A stretch of DNA of 64,000 bases from positions 1 through 64,000 of the forward strand of contig NZ_CANLMP010000011.1 of the NCBI RefSeq assembly GCF_947492405.1, given 5' to 3'. The notes under the pieces are model-generated. The model was given only the letters and a program-made list of their open reading frames with translations, did not search any database and was not told where the DNA came from. Below are positions 53,518 to 62,762 of the stretch, piece after piece. This DNA is from an uncultured Aquimarina sp. GTDB taxonomy: Bacteria; Bacteroidota; Bacteroidia; Flavobacteriales; Flavobacteriaceae. Both the position numbers and the translations under genes were made by a program. Position 1 is the first letter of the stretch; every line of letters starts with the position of its first letter.

Positions 53518-54492
53518 ATGACATTCAAAATTCAATTTACAATATTCATATTGGTTACGGGTAACCTGCTTTTGGCCCAGAATACTACTGATCCTTATAA
53601 TCAAAGTGAAGAACTAGGAAAAGTACGATGGCTTCGCGATTATGGTGATGCGATATCTCTTGCCAAAGAAGAAAATAAAGATGTACTAATTTTATTTCAG
53701 GAAGTTCCAGGTTGCAGTACCTGCAGAAATTATGGACATAATGTTTTAAGTCATCCTCTTATGGTAGAGGCTATAGAAAATTCATTTATACCATTGGCAA
53801 TATTCAACAACAAAGGTGGTAAAGATGCCCAAATACTCCGTAAATTTAATGAACCTAGTTGGAATAACCCTGTAGTACGTATTGTTAATAAGGACGGAAA
53901 TGATGTAATAAATCGTATAGGGAATGACTATGCTGCACTACGTTTATGTAAAAGCATGCAGCAAACTTTAGCAGAAAAAGGAAAAAAAATCCCTGAATAT
54001 ATTAATTTATTAGAACAAGAGTTGTCAGCAAAGAAAACCGATAAAGCTTATTATAAAATGTCTTGTTTCTGGTCTGGCGAAAAACAGTTGGGGAAATTAC
54101 CAATGGTGTTAAATACAGTATCAGGTTTTATAGATCATAGTGAAGTAGTAGAGGTAACCTATGATTCTAAGGGTTTGACCAAAAAAGAATTGGATGTATA
54201 TGCAAAGTCTAACGGTATGAGTTTAATTGATAATAAACAATCGTATCGATCTTCACCAAAGGATGTACATTATTATTTACAGCAAACAAAATTTAAATAC
54301 ATACCATTAACAAAGCTTCAACAAACAAAAATTAATAGCGCTTTGGGTGACGGTAAACCCACAATACATTTTTTAAGTCCTTCACAGTTAAAATGGTTTA
54401 AAAATATTAGAAATAATAATAGTGAAGTTTTGTTTACAATAGATTTTGCTAAAGCATGGGCTAAAAAAATAAAGGAACAAAGTACTATTTAG
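53518..54492 (+). CDS. Thioredoxin-like/MsrA-like fusion protein
   Basis: 324 residues with signal peptide (LLAQNTTD). Residues about 45-150 are a DUF255/thioredoxin-like domain (ENKDVLILFQEVPGCSTCRNYG, CSTC motif). Residues about 175-300 resemble methionine sulfoxide reductase A: MSCFWSGEKQLGKLPMVLNT, EVVEVTYDSKGLTKKEL, where CFW is the catalytic Cys motif of MsrA. The downstream MsrA conserved GYxGG motif is changed (SGFIDHS). Might repair or sense oxidised periplasmic proteins. Catalytic state uncertain. Confidence 0.7.
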   Translation: MTFKIQFTIFILVTGNLLLAQNTTDPYNQSEELGKVRWLRDYGDAISLAKEENKDVLILFQEVPGCSTCRNYGHNVLSHPLMVEAIENSFIPLAIFNNKGGKDAQILRKFNEPSWNNPVVRIVNKDGNDVINRIGNDYAALRLCKSMQQTLAEKGKKIPEYINLLEQELSAKKTDKAYYKMSCFWSGEKQLGKLPMVLNTVSGFIDHSEVVEVTYDSKGLTKKELDVYAKSNGMSLIDNKQSYRSSPKDVHYYLQQTKFKYIPLTKLQQTKINSALGDGKPTIHFLSPSQLKWFKNIRNNNSEVLFTIDFAKAWAKKIKEQSTI

Positions 54493-54527
54493 TACTTACG
54501 CTCGTAAATCTAATAACATCCTATCTT

Positions 54528-55100
54528 TTATTCATCTTTCATCAGTTTATCTGTATAATGAGCTTTGTGTTTAGGTTGTGCAAAACGTTTTTTATTATAG
54601 GAATTAGATTTCCCTTTAGCAATTGATAATGAATCCCAATTATGATCGCAAATCATTTTTCCTAAAAATACAATTTGTCCTATGTGATAGGAGTAATGCG
54701 CTAATTGTCTATTAATTGCTTCCGTAATACTATGCTCAATATTTCGAATATAAATAGGTTGATCAAAATTGGTTTCGTTTACACTATCCAATGCGTCAAA
54801 TAAACATTGCCATCCTTCATTCCATTTATTAAGTAATTCTGCTTTGGTTTGGATATCATTTTCGAATTCTGCATCACGTGCACGCCATTCTTTTTCTCCG
54901 TCTGAGGTAAGAAAATCTGTCCAACGAGATTTCATATTACCCCATAGGTGTTTTACAATAATTGCAATACTGTTACTATCATCATTATATTGCCAAAACA
55001 ATCGATCATCATCAGAGATTTGATCTATTGTTTTTTCTCCTAAAGATTTATAATAAAGGAACTGCTTTTTTATTCCTTCTAAATAAGTAGTTACATTCAT
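54528..55100 (-). CDS. DUF1572/DinB-like protein
   Basis: 190 residues, helical bundle of the DinB superfamily (DUF1572): IAIIVKHLWGNMKSRWTDFL and a second metal-binding His pair in LAHYSYHIGQIVFLGKM. The His residues are likely metal ligands. Role unknown. Convergent with the Trx-MsrA-like gene. Confidence 0.85.
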   Translation of the reverse strand: MNVTTYLEGIKKQFLYYKSLGEKTIDQISDDDRLFWQYNDDSNSIAIIVKHLWGNMKSRWTDFLTSDGEKEWRARDAEFENDIQTKAELLNKWNEGWQCLFDALDSVNETNFDQPIYIRNIEHSITEAINRQLAHYSYHIGQIVFLGKMICDHNWDSLSIAKGKSNSYNKKRFAQPKHKAHYTDKLMKDE

Positions 55101-55201
55101 TGTTTTGATTTAGCTTTTAATATAAGGATTTTCTTTAGGATTCTGAATCCTTTAAGAAAGACGTTAAAGGAAATCGCACTTAAAAAAAACATAAAAACTT
55201 A

Positions 55202-55226
55202 TCATTCCAGCGAAGGCCGGAATCCA
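55202..55226. repeat. REP-like palindrome, copy 2
   Basis: TCATTCCAGCGAAGGCCGGAATCCAG shares layout with the 3370-3389 element (TCATTCC-x4-GAAG-x-GGAATC). It lies in the AT-rich spacer between the DinB-like gene and peptide 4. Confidence 0.7.
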
Positions 55227-55420
55227 GAAAATAACAAAAAATTTAAATACGATTGCCTAGAGGAAAGATAAGGTTAATTAATATTACGATTTAGTTAAAT
55301 AACCAAATCATAACATTTTTATCATATTTTGGGTGTAATTTTAAAGGGAATATTTATGTTAATTATTCTTTGATTATCATAAATTTAAATTATTCAATTT
55401 TAATTCTTAAAACCTTTATT

Positions 55421-55633
55421 ATGAAAAAAATGATTAATTCAATTCCAGGGGCTCAAAAATTATCAAAATCTTCTCAAAAGGAAATACAAGGAGGTATGCC
55501 TGGCTTGTCCGACTGTGTTAGAGGTTGTTACCGATTTTATCTAGTTGATATTGATGGAGTCAATTGCGCTGTTCCTAGTCCTAGTGGAGCTGTTTGTTTT
55601 GGAACCGTGAGAAATAATCAGTGCTGTATTTAA
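55421..55633 (+). CDS. Peptide precursor 4 with double-glycine leader
   Basis: 70 residues from ATG 55421 (the in-frame ATG at 55370 precedes a hydrophobic non-conserved run). Leader MKKMINSIPGAQKLSKSSQK then EIQGG ends in a canonical double glycine. The core has six Cys (SDCVRGC, NCAV, VCFG, QCCI) but a different pattern from peptides 1-3. Bacteriocin-type signal; no C39 peptidase-transporter or modifying enzyme nearby. A strong terminator follows. Confidence 0.7.
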   Translation: MKKMINSIPGAQKLSKSSQKEIQGGMPGLSDCVRGCYRFYLVDIDGVNCAVPSPSGAVCFGTVRNNQCCI

Positions 55634-55642
55634 TTAAAACCA

Positions 55643-55694
55643 GTTTTTATCGATAAGAAAATTCTTTTACTAGAGTTTTCTTATCGGTAAAAAC
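55643..55694. terminator. Bidirectional terminator, peptide 4 and gldFG
   Basis: A 19-bp stem (55643-55661 with 55676-55694, one G-U) with A/T-rich ends on both strands lies between the convergent peptide 4 and gldFG genes. Confidence 0.85.
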
Positions 55695-55707
55695 ATTATT
55701 GGATATT

Positions 55708-58113
55708 TTAAAGTTGTTTCTGATATTTTCTTTTTCTAATAAATGAGAATACAAAACCAAATAACCCAAGAATCAATAATGGAATAATAATATTAATAAC
55801 TTGCCAGAAAGTTCGTTTTTCTACTACTTTTTCGATGTTAAGAAAAGCAATGTTTATTTCTTTTCCTCTTACTTCTGTCAATCCAGAATCATCTAGTAGA
55901 TAATTTACCGTATTCAATAAAAATTCCTTGTTTCCGTATTGAAGATTTAGATAAGGATCATATCCTAATGTAATAGGTCTTCCTTTTCTAATTCCATTTT
56001 TCATCACATCTCCATCTGCAATTACTACCATTTTAGTTTCCGCACTTGTATTTTTAGCATTCGTGCGTTTAAAAGGTTTTACACGATCTTTATACGCAGA
56101 TTTAAAACTTCCTTCTAATAAAACTGCCAGATTATGATTACCGTCTATATAACTCGCAATATCTGGTTTTTGTCCTATGATGTTATCTAGCCTTATTTCT
56201 GCTGGAATTCCTTCTAATTTAGATCGTTCAGAACTAGTTAATAAAATGGTTTTTTGAACTCCGTTTTTTAAAGTATCAATCTGATTCGAAAATTCGAATT
56301 TTACAGATTCTATATTCTTAACAATAGGGTGATTACTAGAGCTTTTCGTTAATGACGAATAAAACCAAGGGTGCGGTGTGAACTGTGTGTCATTTCCTTG
56401 ACCAGAAGCAAGCATTAATGGAGCAGAGTAGAGGTCATTTACTAAAACAGGATTTATTCGCACTCCGTAAGAAAATAGTGCATCTCCTAATCTAAGATCT
56501 TGCATAAATGCTACTGCCGTTCCTTGTGATTTCTGAGTAAATAAACTATCAATTTCCATAGCGACAGATTCTACTAACCAAAGAGATTTACCGCCTTCCA
56601 TAATAAACTGATCTAATACATATTTTTCATTCTCAGAAAAAGGTTGTGTGGGTTTAGCATTAATAACAAGATCGAATTTTTCTAAGTCTTTTAATGTTTT
56701 TTCCGGGTTTGAAGCAACAGAATCCAATGTAAAAGCCCCAACAAAATAATATTCTTGTAATGTTTTAATAAAATCTGCAATTTTAGCATCAGGTAATTGT
56801 CCATTCCCCTTTAATACAGCTACTTTATGTTTTTTGGAATGAATCAATTTTTTTAAAGCATCAGCAAAAACATATTCTAATTGTTGGATAGAATTATTAA
56901 CTCTTTCTTCTGTAGTTGCGCCAATGGTATTTTTTACCAAAGCTACTTTAACACTTCGGTTCTGATAATTCATAATTGCCCAGGGAACCACAGTTTCTAT
57001 TTCGGTTTTTCCGCTTTCTTGAACACTCACTTCCATAGGAGTAAGTCCGAGTCTTTGTAGTTCCTCTAAAGTTTCTTTTCTAAATTCTTCTTCTTCAATT
57101 GGATTGGTGAAAACATATTGTATCTTCGGATTAATTGCATTAAATTCTTCCAATATCTGTTTCGTCTCTCCTTGTAATCGTCTAAACTCTGAAGGGAAAT
57201 CACCTTCTAATAAAACATCAATAGAAATAGGAACTTCTGCTTCAGCTAGTAAGTGTTCTGTAGCTTCAGAAAGGGTGAAACGATGATCCGCAGTTAAGTC
57301 AAAACGATTGTACAAGCTACTGCCTCCAAGATTAACTAATATAACAGCAATAGCAGCGAAAGAAGCAAATTTCAGAATGTTTTTTCTGGAATGTTTTTTT
57401 AGAACAATGGTCGTTAAAAACACAAATAATGTAATAATACTTACAAAATAAATGATATCTCTAGTATCTAATATTCCTTGGCTGATACGTTCATAATGCA
57501 ACTGTATTCCTATCTGTTCTATTGTATAATCTGTAGCACCTAAGAGTTGATAATTGGCCAATCCACTAAATCCAAAATAGAATAAAAAACAAAGGAATAT
57601 ACCAATAAGAAATGCTACTATCTGATTATTTGTAATTGATGATGAAAACGTACCAATGGCCGTATAAGAAGCACTAAGAAGGAAGAGAGCAATGTAAGAA
57701 CCTGTTGTACTACCTACATCTAGATTCCCTGCAGGATTTCCTAATTGATAGATAGTAATAACATATAACAAACTAGGGATTAAAGCAATTACTATAAGAA
57801 AAAGACTTCCTATATATTTACCTGTTACTAATTGCCAATGCTTTATGGGTTTGGTTAATAAAAGTTCTAAAGTACCTTGTTTTCTCTCTTCGGCGATGCT
57901 ACGCATGGTTATTGCCGGAATCAAAAATAATAGAATCCATGGTGCAATTAAAAAGAACGGAGAAAGATCAGCAAAACCACTGTCCAGAATATTAAATTGC
58001 CCTTTAAACACCCATAAAAAGAGTCCATTAAGTACTAAGAATATTCCTATTACTAAATATCCTACAGAAGAGGCAAAAAATGTATGTATTTCTTTTCGTA
58101 TTACTGCTAACAT
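55708..58113 (-). CDS. gldFG: Gliding ABC transporter permease-substrate protein fusion (GldF-GldG)
   Basis: 801 residues. The first about 240 residues are a GldF-type ABC-2 permease (MLAVIRKEIHTFFASSVGYL, SIAEERKQGTLELLLTKP, six membrane helices). From about residue 245 GldG begins (KNILKFASFAAIAVIL, helix, then FDLTADHRFTLSEATEHLL, IETVVPWAIMNYQNRSV, GNGQLPDAKI) and the C-terminal membrane helix is near 775-795. GldA, GldF and GldG form an ABC transporter required for gliding in F. johnsoniae, where GldF and GldG are separate. Here they are in one frame, with a T7/A7 run at the junction (57394-57400). gldA is not adjacent. Confidence 0.88.
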   Translation of the reverse strand: MLAVIRKEIHTFFASSVGYLVIGIFLVLNGLFLWVFKGQFNILDSGFADLSPFFLIAPWILLFLIPAITMRSIAEERKQGTLELLLTKPIKHWQLVTGKYIGSLFLIVIALIPSLLYVITIYQLGNPAGNLDVGSTTGSYIALFLLSASYTAIGTFSSSITNNQIVAFLIGIFLCFLFYFGFSGLANYQLLGATDYTIEQIGIQLHYERISQGILDTRDIIYFVSIITLFVFLTTIVLKKHSRKNILKFASFAAIAVILVNLGGSSLYNRFDLTADHRFTLSEATEHLLAEAEVPISIDVLLEGDFPSEFRRLQGETKQILEEFNAINPKIQYVFTNPIEEEEFRKETLEELQRLGLTPMEVSVQESGKTEIETVVPWAIMNYQNRSVKVALVKNTIGATTEERVNNSIQQLEYVFADALKKLIHSKKHKVAVLKGNGQLPDAKIADFIKTLQEYYFVGAFTLDSVASNPEKTLKDLEKFDLVINAKPTQPFSENEKYVLDQFIMEGGKSLWLVESVAMEIDSLFTQKSQGTAVAFMQDLRLGDALFSYGVRINPVLVNDLYSAPLMLASGQGNDTQFTPHPWFYSSLTKSSSNHPIVKNIESVKFEFSNQIDTLKNGVQKTILLTSSERSKLEGIPAEIRLDNIIGQKPDIASYIDGNHNLAVLLEGSFKSAYKDRVKPFKRTNAKNTSAETKMVVIADGDVMKNGIRKGRPITLGYDPYLNLQYGNKEFLLNTVNYLLDDSGLTEVRGKEINIAFLNIEKVVEKRTFWQVINIIIPLLILGLFGFVFSFIRKRKYQKQL

Positions 58114-58172
58114 TCTTTATAAAGTTATGAATTATGAGTTGTGGAGTTTAGAAAGATAAAATGCATACCTCT

Positions 58173-58469
58173 TTATTCGGAACCCCAAACTTGTGTTACG
58201 CTCCAAGCTTCTGGTTTTTGGTTAAACTTACTTTTAGTATTTGCCCAAACACCTTTAAATAACGAAGAGTTTCTGTAGTTATTGAGATGCTCTTCAGATT
58301 CCCAATGACTATAGGTGAAAAATTGGTTAGTTTGATGGATATCTCTGATCAATTTTAGGTGAGAACATCCTTCAAAATTTCGAATTTTATCTTTATTCTG
58401 ATCGAAATTCTCTAAAAAAGCATCTATTTCCTCAGGAATGAACCCTAATTTTACAATCCGTATGATCAT
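58173..58469 (-). CDS. Antibiotic biosynthesis monooxygenase family protein
   Basis: 98 residues with the ABM ferredoxin-like fold: MIIRIVKLGFIPEEIDAFLENF, HLKLIRDIHQTNQFFTYSHWES and the C-terminal WSVTQVWG. Small members act as quinol or heme monooxygenases or have no known activity. Between gldFG and a small membrane protein. Confidence 0.85.
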   Translation of the reverse strand: MIIRIVKLGFIPEEIDAFLENFDQNKDKIRNFEGCSHLKLIRDIHQTNQFFTYSHWESEEHLNNYRNSSLFKGVWANTKSKFNQKPEAWSVTQVWGSE

Positions 58470-58506
58470 TTTAGTTTTTTAAGTGATGACAAAGCTATAA
58501 AGTTCC

Positions 58507-58941
58507 TTAATAACTTTTATTATTATTTATCAGGTTTTCAAAATCATTAATTTCAAAACTACTTTCAAAAGCCCAAAATATTGTTGATTTTATTCTCTTA
58601 TCCTCTATTAGGAACTCTATATTGCATGCAATAATGTTGAAACCCAATAACCTGATATTCGTTCTTTTAATAGTAAATTTTCTGATGTTTTCTAATGATA
58701 TTTTACTGTTTCCTCTTTTAGAGTTTATGTATAGAAATTTTTTATCATACATTAATTTTTTCGAATCTCTAACAGCCTTTATTGTGATTAGGTATACAAC
58801 AAGTGTAATAATACTTATTGCAGTAACTAACCAAATTGATTGATGTTTAAGAAATACAATTGACATTATCATTCCCATAACTCCAAATACTACAGGAAGA
58901 AAAAGTTTAATAAAAATATTATGTTTGGAAAGTTCTGTCAA
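58507..58941 (-). CDS. Small two-helix membrane protein
   Basis: 144 residues. Two membrane helices near 10-30 and 37-53, then a beta-rich soluble tail of about 90 residues (KKLMYDKKFLYINSKRGNSKI) resembling bacterial PH-like domains. No family recognised with confidence. Likely in one unit with the ABM gene. Confidence 0.55.
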   Translation of the reverse strand: MTELSKHNIFIKLFLPVVFGVMGMIMSIVFLKHQSIWLVTAISIITLVVYLITIKAVRDSKKLMYDKKFLYINSKRGNSKISLENIRKFTIKRTNIRLLGFNIIACNIEFLIEDKRIKSTIFWAFESSFEINDFENLINNNKSY

Positions 58942-59114
58942 TTTTTTGTTTTAAATTTTCAAAGCAACAAAGTTCTGTAAAGTTTTTTAGTCTGTTAGCT
59001 TTGGAGTATTTGAGTTTTTTTCTAAAGATCTAGCTATCCAAAGCTCTAACAGTCCAAAGTTCTAATAATCTCACCAACTCAACTACTCCCATACTCAAGA
59101 ACTCCCAGACTAAT

Positions 59115-59945
59115 TCATTCAAAAGTAATACTCACGGTATCACGATAATGTAATCCGAATAGACTAGAAGCGCCCCCCACAGTTTTCGGATTGCTTTTAT
59201 AAATAGCTAGCTCTAAATATCCGGATGAATTGAATACAGCCAGTTTCTTTCCATCTTCTTCGCGCTTACTTTTTTCGATATCAAAATTTATAGCATCACT
59301 ATATCGCTCATAAATAGTACTGAAAACTGCGCTTCTGGCGGTAATTTTAAAGCCTCGTCCCTTTCCTACGTCTTCAAAAAGTTTACGGGTAATATTCGTG
59401 ATCAAGTTTCCGTAGTTATCAATATAGATAATACTTCCTACAATTTGCTTGTCTCCAACATTCACAATTGGAGTGATTCCTTTTATTAATTTGATATCCG
59501 TAATTGATTTCCCTATGACTTCTAGTGTTCCCCCACGAGCAATGTGGCAAGCTACAGTTACAAAAACATCAAGTACAGGGAAATTTGTACCAATAGCATC
59601 GTGTATATTAATTTCTACAATTTTCTCTGGTCTAAATTCTGATGCAATTAAAGAAATCAATCCATTATTCGCACAGATAAAATAATGATCATCAAGCTTT
59701 ACGGCAATATGCTTGTTCTCTGGATTAAGTTCACTGTCGATTCCTATGATATGTATACTTCCTTTGGGAAAGCTTTTATAAGCATTCTGAATGATATAGG
59801 AAGCTTCTATAATATGAAATGGTGAAATTTCGTGAGAAATATCTACAATAGTGGCTTCTGGTAGTTCGGTATAGATAGCACCTTTAACAGCAGACACAAA
59901 GTGATCTTTGATTCCGAAATCAGTAGTTAAAGTTATTATTGGCAT
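59115..59945 (-). CDS. SAM hydroxide adenosyltransferase
   Basis: 276 residues of the DUF62/SAM_adeno_trans family: LTTDFGIKDHFVSAVKGAIY at the start, DISHEISPFHIIEASYI, VKLDDHYFICANNGLIS and the C-terminal beta domain. Related to fluorinase and chlorinase, which use halide; the common bacterial members use hydroxide and give adenosine and methionine. Complete. Confidence 0.9.
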   Translation of the reverse strand: MPIITLTTDFGIKDHFVSAVKGAIYTELPEATIVDISHEISPFHIIEASYIIQNAYKSFPKGSIHIIGIDSELNPENKHIAVKLDDHYFICANNGLISLIASEFRPEKIVEINIHDAIGTNFPVLDVFVTVACHIARGGTLEVIGKSITDIKLIKGITPIVNVGDKQIVGSIIYIDNYGNLITNITRKLFEDVGKGRGFKITARSAVFSTIYERYSDAINFDIEKSKREEDGKKLAVFNSSGYLELAIYKSNPKTVGGASSLFGLHYRDTVSITFE

Positions 59946-60157
59946 CTATAAGAATTGTTAATATCTTTTAATTATAAGCGCTTAAAAATATGTAAATTTG
60001 CTATGAAGTTATTCAAAGTTTTTTTGAATCCAGGAATTTGTAATAAAAACATACGAGTTTATCATTTTTGACCACTTAATATCTTTTATGATCTTAAAAA
60101 AGTTTCAACGTATAGTACGTTTTTCATTTTTGATTCCCCGGCAAAAACTTCAAACAA

Positions 60158-60175
60158 TCCCGATAGCTATTGGGA
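60158..60175. repeat. REP-like near-palindrome
   Basis: TCCCGATAGCTATTGGGA, an 18-bp imperfect palindrome of a type frequent in Bacteroidota spacers, in the 59946-60227 gap. Confidence 0.6.
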
Positions 60176-60227
60176 GAACAAACTTAGTCAATCCAAAAAA
60201 CAATTCATACTAAAATTTCTATAGCTT

Positions 60228-61184
60228 TTGAACGAACTTATTATTGAACTAACAGAAATCAATCCACGGGAGTTTTTCGGACTTCAGAATAGTAATATTC
60301 AATTATTAAAAAAATACTTTCCAAAATTGAAAATTGTTGCTCGAGGCAGCAAAATGAAGGTGTACGGTGACGGAGATATGCTCGAAGAATTCGATACACG
60401 TCTTAATATGCTTTTGGAGCATTTTGCAAAATATAATAAGCTAGATGAGAATGTAATCGAACGTGTGCTGACTAGTGATAGCAAAGCGGATTATGAAACA
60501 TCTGCAGTTAGCGGAGAAACCTTGGTTCATGGAGTAGGAGGTAAGGCGATTAAAGCGCAGACAGCCAATCAGCGTAAATTGGTAGAGCTAACCTATAAAA
60601 ATGATATGGTTTTTGCTATTGGACCCGCAGGAACCGGTAAAACATATACGGGAGTAGCATTGGCGGTAAAGGCGTTAAAAGAAAAACAAGTAAGAAGAAT
60701 CATTCTTACACGTCCTGCTGTAGAAGCAGGAGAGAATCTTGGATTTTTACCTGGAGATCTAAAGGAAAAACTGGATCCATATATGCAACCATTATACGAT
60801 GCATTACGCGATATGATTCCTGCCGAAAAACTAGAAAGTTTTATAGAAAAAGGAGTGATACAAATAGCGCCTATGGCTTTTATGCGGGGTCGTACGTTAG
60901 ATAATGCCTTTGTAATTCTTGATGAAGCACAAAATACAACGCATGCGCAAATGAAGATGTTCCTGACACGTATGGGTAAAAATGCCAAATTTATGATTAC
61001 AGGTGATCCGGGACAGATTGATCTACCAAGAAGAGTTACCTCTGGTCTAAAAGAAGCTTTATTAGTATTAAAAGGAGTTTCTGGAATTGGAGTTATACAC
61101 TTAGATGATAAGGATGTGATCCGTCATAAACTAGTGAAAAAGGTGATTGCTGCCTATAAAGAGATAGAGAATAGAAATGATTAA
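60228..61184 (+). CDS. PhoH-like ATPase
   Basis: 318 residues beginning TTG at 60228 (MNELIIELTEINP, the family start). N-terminal KH-like/PIN-less region, then a P-loop ATPase with GPAGTGKTYTG (Walker A), FVILDEAQNTT (Walker B) and GDPGQIDLP. PhoH family proteins are cytosolic, RNA-linked ATPases/helicase-like; no phosphate regulation sign was seen here. Confidence 0.92.
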   Translation: MNELIIELTEINPREFFGLQNSNIQLLKKYFPKLKIVARGSKMKVYGDGDMLEEFDTRLNMLLEHFAKYNKLDENVIERVLTSDSKADYETSAVSGETLVHGVGGKAIKAQTANQRKLVELTYKNDMVFAIGPAGTGKTYTGVALAVKALKEKQVRRIILTRPAVEAGENLGFLPGDLKEKLDPYMQPLYDALRDMIPAEKLESFIEKGVIQIAPMAFMRGRTLDNAFVILDEAQNTTHAQMKMFLTRMGKNAKFMITGDPGQIDLPRRVTSGLKEALLVLKGVSGIGVIHLDDKDVIRHKLVKKVIAAYKEIENRND

Positions 61185-61285
61185 TGTAGAAGGGGAGTCT
61201 TTGAGTAAGTGAGTTTTTGAGTAGTTGAAAATATGGGCTTTCTAAGGAATTAAAGGATTTTTGAAGATTGTTGTATTATAAAAAA

Positions 61286-61669
61286 ATGAAAAGTAAATAT
61301 CATTTTAAATTTGAAGATTTAATTATTTACAATAAAGCCATTGAATTTGGAGAATCTGTAAATATTCAGATTTCTGCTTTCCCCAAGGAAGAAATGTATA
61401 GATTAGCTTCTCAGTTTATAAGAGCTGCGGACTCTATAGCACTTAATATTGCAGAAGGCTCTGCAAGCTCTGATGCTCAGTTTAACAGATATCTACAAAT
61501 GGCTTGGGATAGTGCTCACGAATGTATTGTTTGTAGTACGAAAGCAAAATTAAGAGGTTTTATAAAGGAAGATCAGGATGAGAGAAACAGAGCAGATATT
61601 ACTGAAATATCAAAGATGATAACATCGTTCAAAAAACATTTGAAATCAAAATCTAAAGGTGATATATAA
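61286..61669 (+). CDS. Four-helix bundle protein (S23 family)
   Basis: 127 residues from ATG 61286; the upstream TTG at 61268 is not needed. Motifs FEDLIIYNKAIEFGESV, QFIRAADSIALNIAEGS and LQMAWDSAHECI identify the S23/avd-like four-helix bundle family, usually encoded in rRNA operon intervening sequences or near retroelements but also in spacers. It sits between phoH and purC; ordinary context for many Bacteroidota. Confidence 0.88.
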   Translation: MKSKYHFKFEDLIIYNKAIEFGESVNIQISAFPKEEMYRLASQFIRAADSIALNIAEGSASSDAQFNRYLQMAWDSAHECIVCSTKAKLRGFIKEDQDERNRADITEISKMITSFKKHLKSKSKGDI

Positions 61670-61719
61670 TGAATATAGATGTACTCAAATACTCACCACT
61701 CAAAAACTAATATACTACA

Positions 61720-62670
61720 GTGAATACTATTACAGATACAAATTACAATTTCCCAGCTCAGAAATCAGTTTATAAAGGAAAAGTAAGAGAAGTATATAAT
61801 ATCAATGACGAATTATTAGTCATGATTGCTACAGATCGTTTATCGGCCTTTGATGTGGTCATGCCAAAAGGAATTCCGTTTAAAGGACAAATTCTCAATC
61901 AGATTGCTACACAAATGATGAAAGCCACCGAAGATTTAGTTCCTAATTGGTTAATTGCCACTCCGGACCCGAATGTTGCTGTTGGTCATCTTTGTGATCC
62001 TTTTAAGGTAGAGATGGTGATCAGAGGATATCAATCCGGACATGCGGCAAGAGAATATAAAGCTGGTAAAAGAATATTATGTGGTGTGCCAATGCCAGAA
62101 GGGATGAAGGAAAACGATAAATTTCCAGAACCTATTATCACCCCTTCTACCAAAGCTGATAATGGAGAACATGACGAGGATATCTCTAGAGAAGAAATTT
62201 TAACAAAAGGTATTGTTTCTGAAGAGGATTACTTGGTATTAGAAGATTACACAAGAAAATTATTCCAGAGAGGAACTGAGATTGCTGCAGAGCGAGGATT
62301 AATTTTGGTAGATACTAAATACGAATTTGGGAAAACGAAAGATGGAAAAATTGTGCTGATTGATGAGATCCATACACCGGATTCTTCTCGTTACTTTTAC
62401 GCGGAAGGATATGAAGAGAGACAACAAAAAGGCGAAGCTCAGAAACAATTATCCAAAGAATTTGTAAGACAGTGGCTAATCAGTAATGGTTTCCAAGGTA
62501 AAGAAGGGCAGCAAATCCCAGATATGAATCAGGAATATATCAATTCTGTATCAGATCGATATATCGAATTATTTGAAAATATTACCGGTACTTCTTTTGA
62601 GAAAGCAGATGTTTCTGATATTGATAGTAGGATAGAGGCAAATGTGTTAGAGTATCTGAAAACTATTTAG
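61720..62670 (+). CDS. purC: Phosphoribosylaminoimidazole-succinocarboxamide synthase
   Basis: 316 residues from GTG 61720 (MNTITDTNYNFPAQ). SAICAR synthetase signatures VYKGKVREVYNIND, LVMIATDRLSAFDVVMP, GHAAREYKAGKRILCG and LIDEIHTPDSSRYF are intact. Catalyses CAIR plus aspartate to SAICAR in purine synthesis. Length is of the longer, eukaryote- and Bacteroidota-type branch. Confidence 0.97.
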   Translation: MNTITDTNYNFPAQKSVYKGKVREVYNINDELLVMIATDRLSAFDVVMPKGIPFKGQILNQIATQMMKATEDLVPNWLIATPDPNVAVGHLCDPFKVEMVIRGYQSGHAAREYKAGKRILCGVPMPEGMKENDKFPEPIITPSTKADNGEHDEDISREEILTKGIVSEEDYLVLEDYTRKLFQRGTEIAAERGLILVDTKYEFGKTKDGKIVLIDEIHTPDSSRYFYAEGYEERQQKGEAQKQLSKEFVRQWLISNGFQGKEGQQIPDMNQEYINSVSDRYIELFENITGTSFEKADVSDIDSRIEANVLEYLKTI

Positions 62671-62713
62671 TTGATACTAGGAAGGTAGAAACTATTGAGG
62701 CGTAGGAGTATCT

Positions 62714-62739
62714 GTCATTCAGGACTTGATCCGGAATCT
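62714..62739. repeat. REP-like element, copy 3
   Basis: GTCATTCAGGACTTGATCCGGAATCT, a diverged copy of the TCATTCC...GGAATC class, 44 bp after purC. Confidence 0.6.
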
Positions 62740-62762
62740 ATAGCAATTAATAAATTGATGGG

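Noticed and set aside
61286..61669. Diversity-generating retroelement accessory (avd)
   Set aside because: S23-type four-helix protein is present but no reverse transcriptase, template or variable repeat was found nearby.
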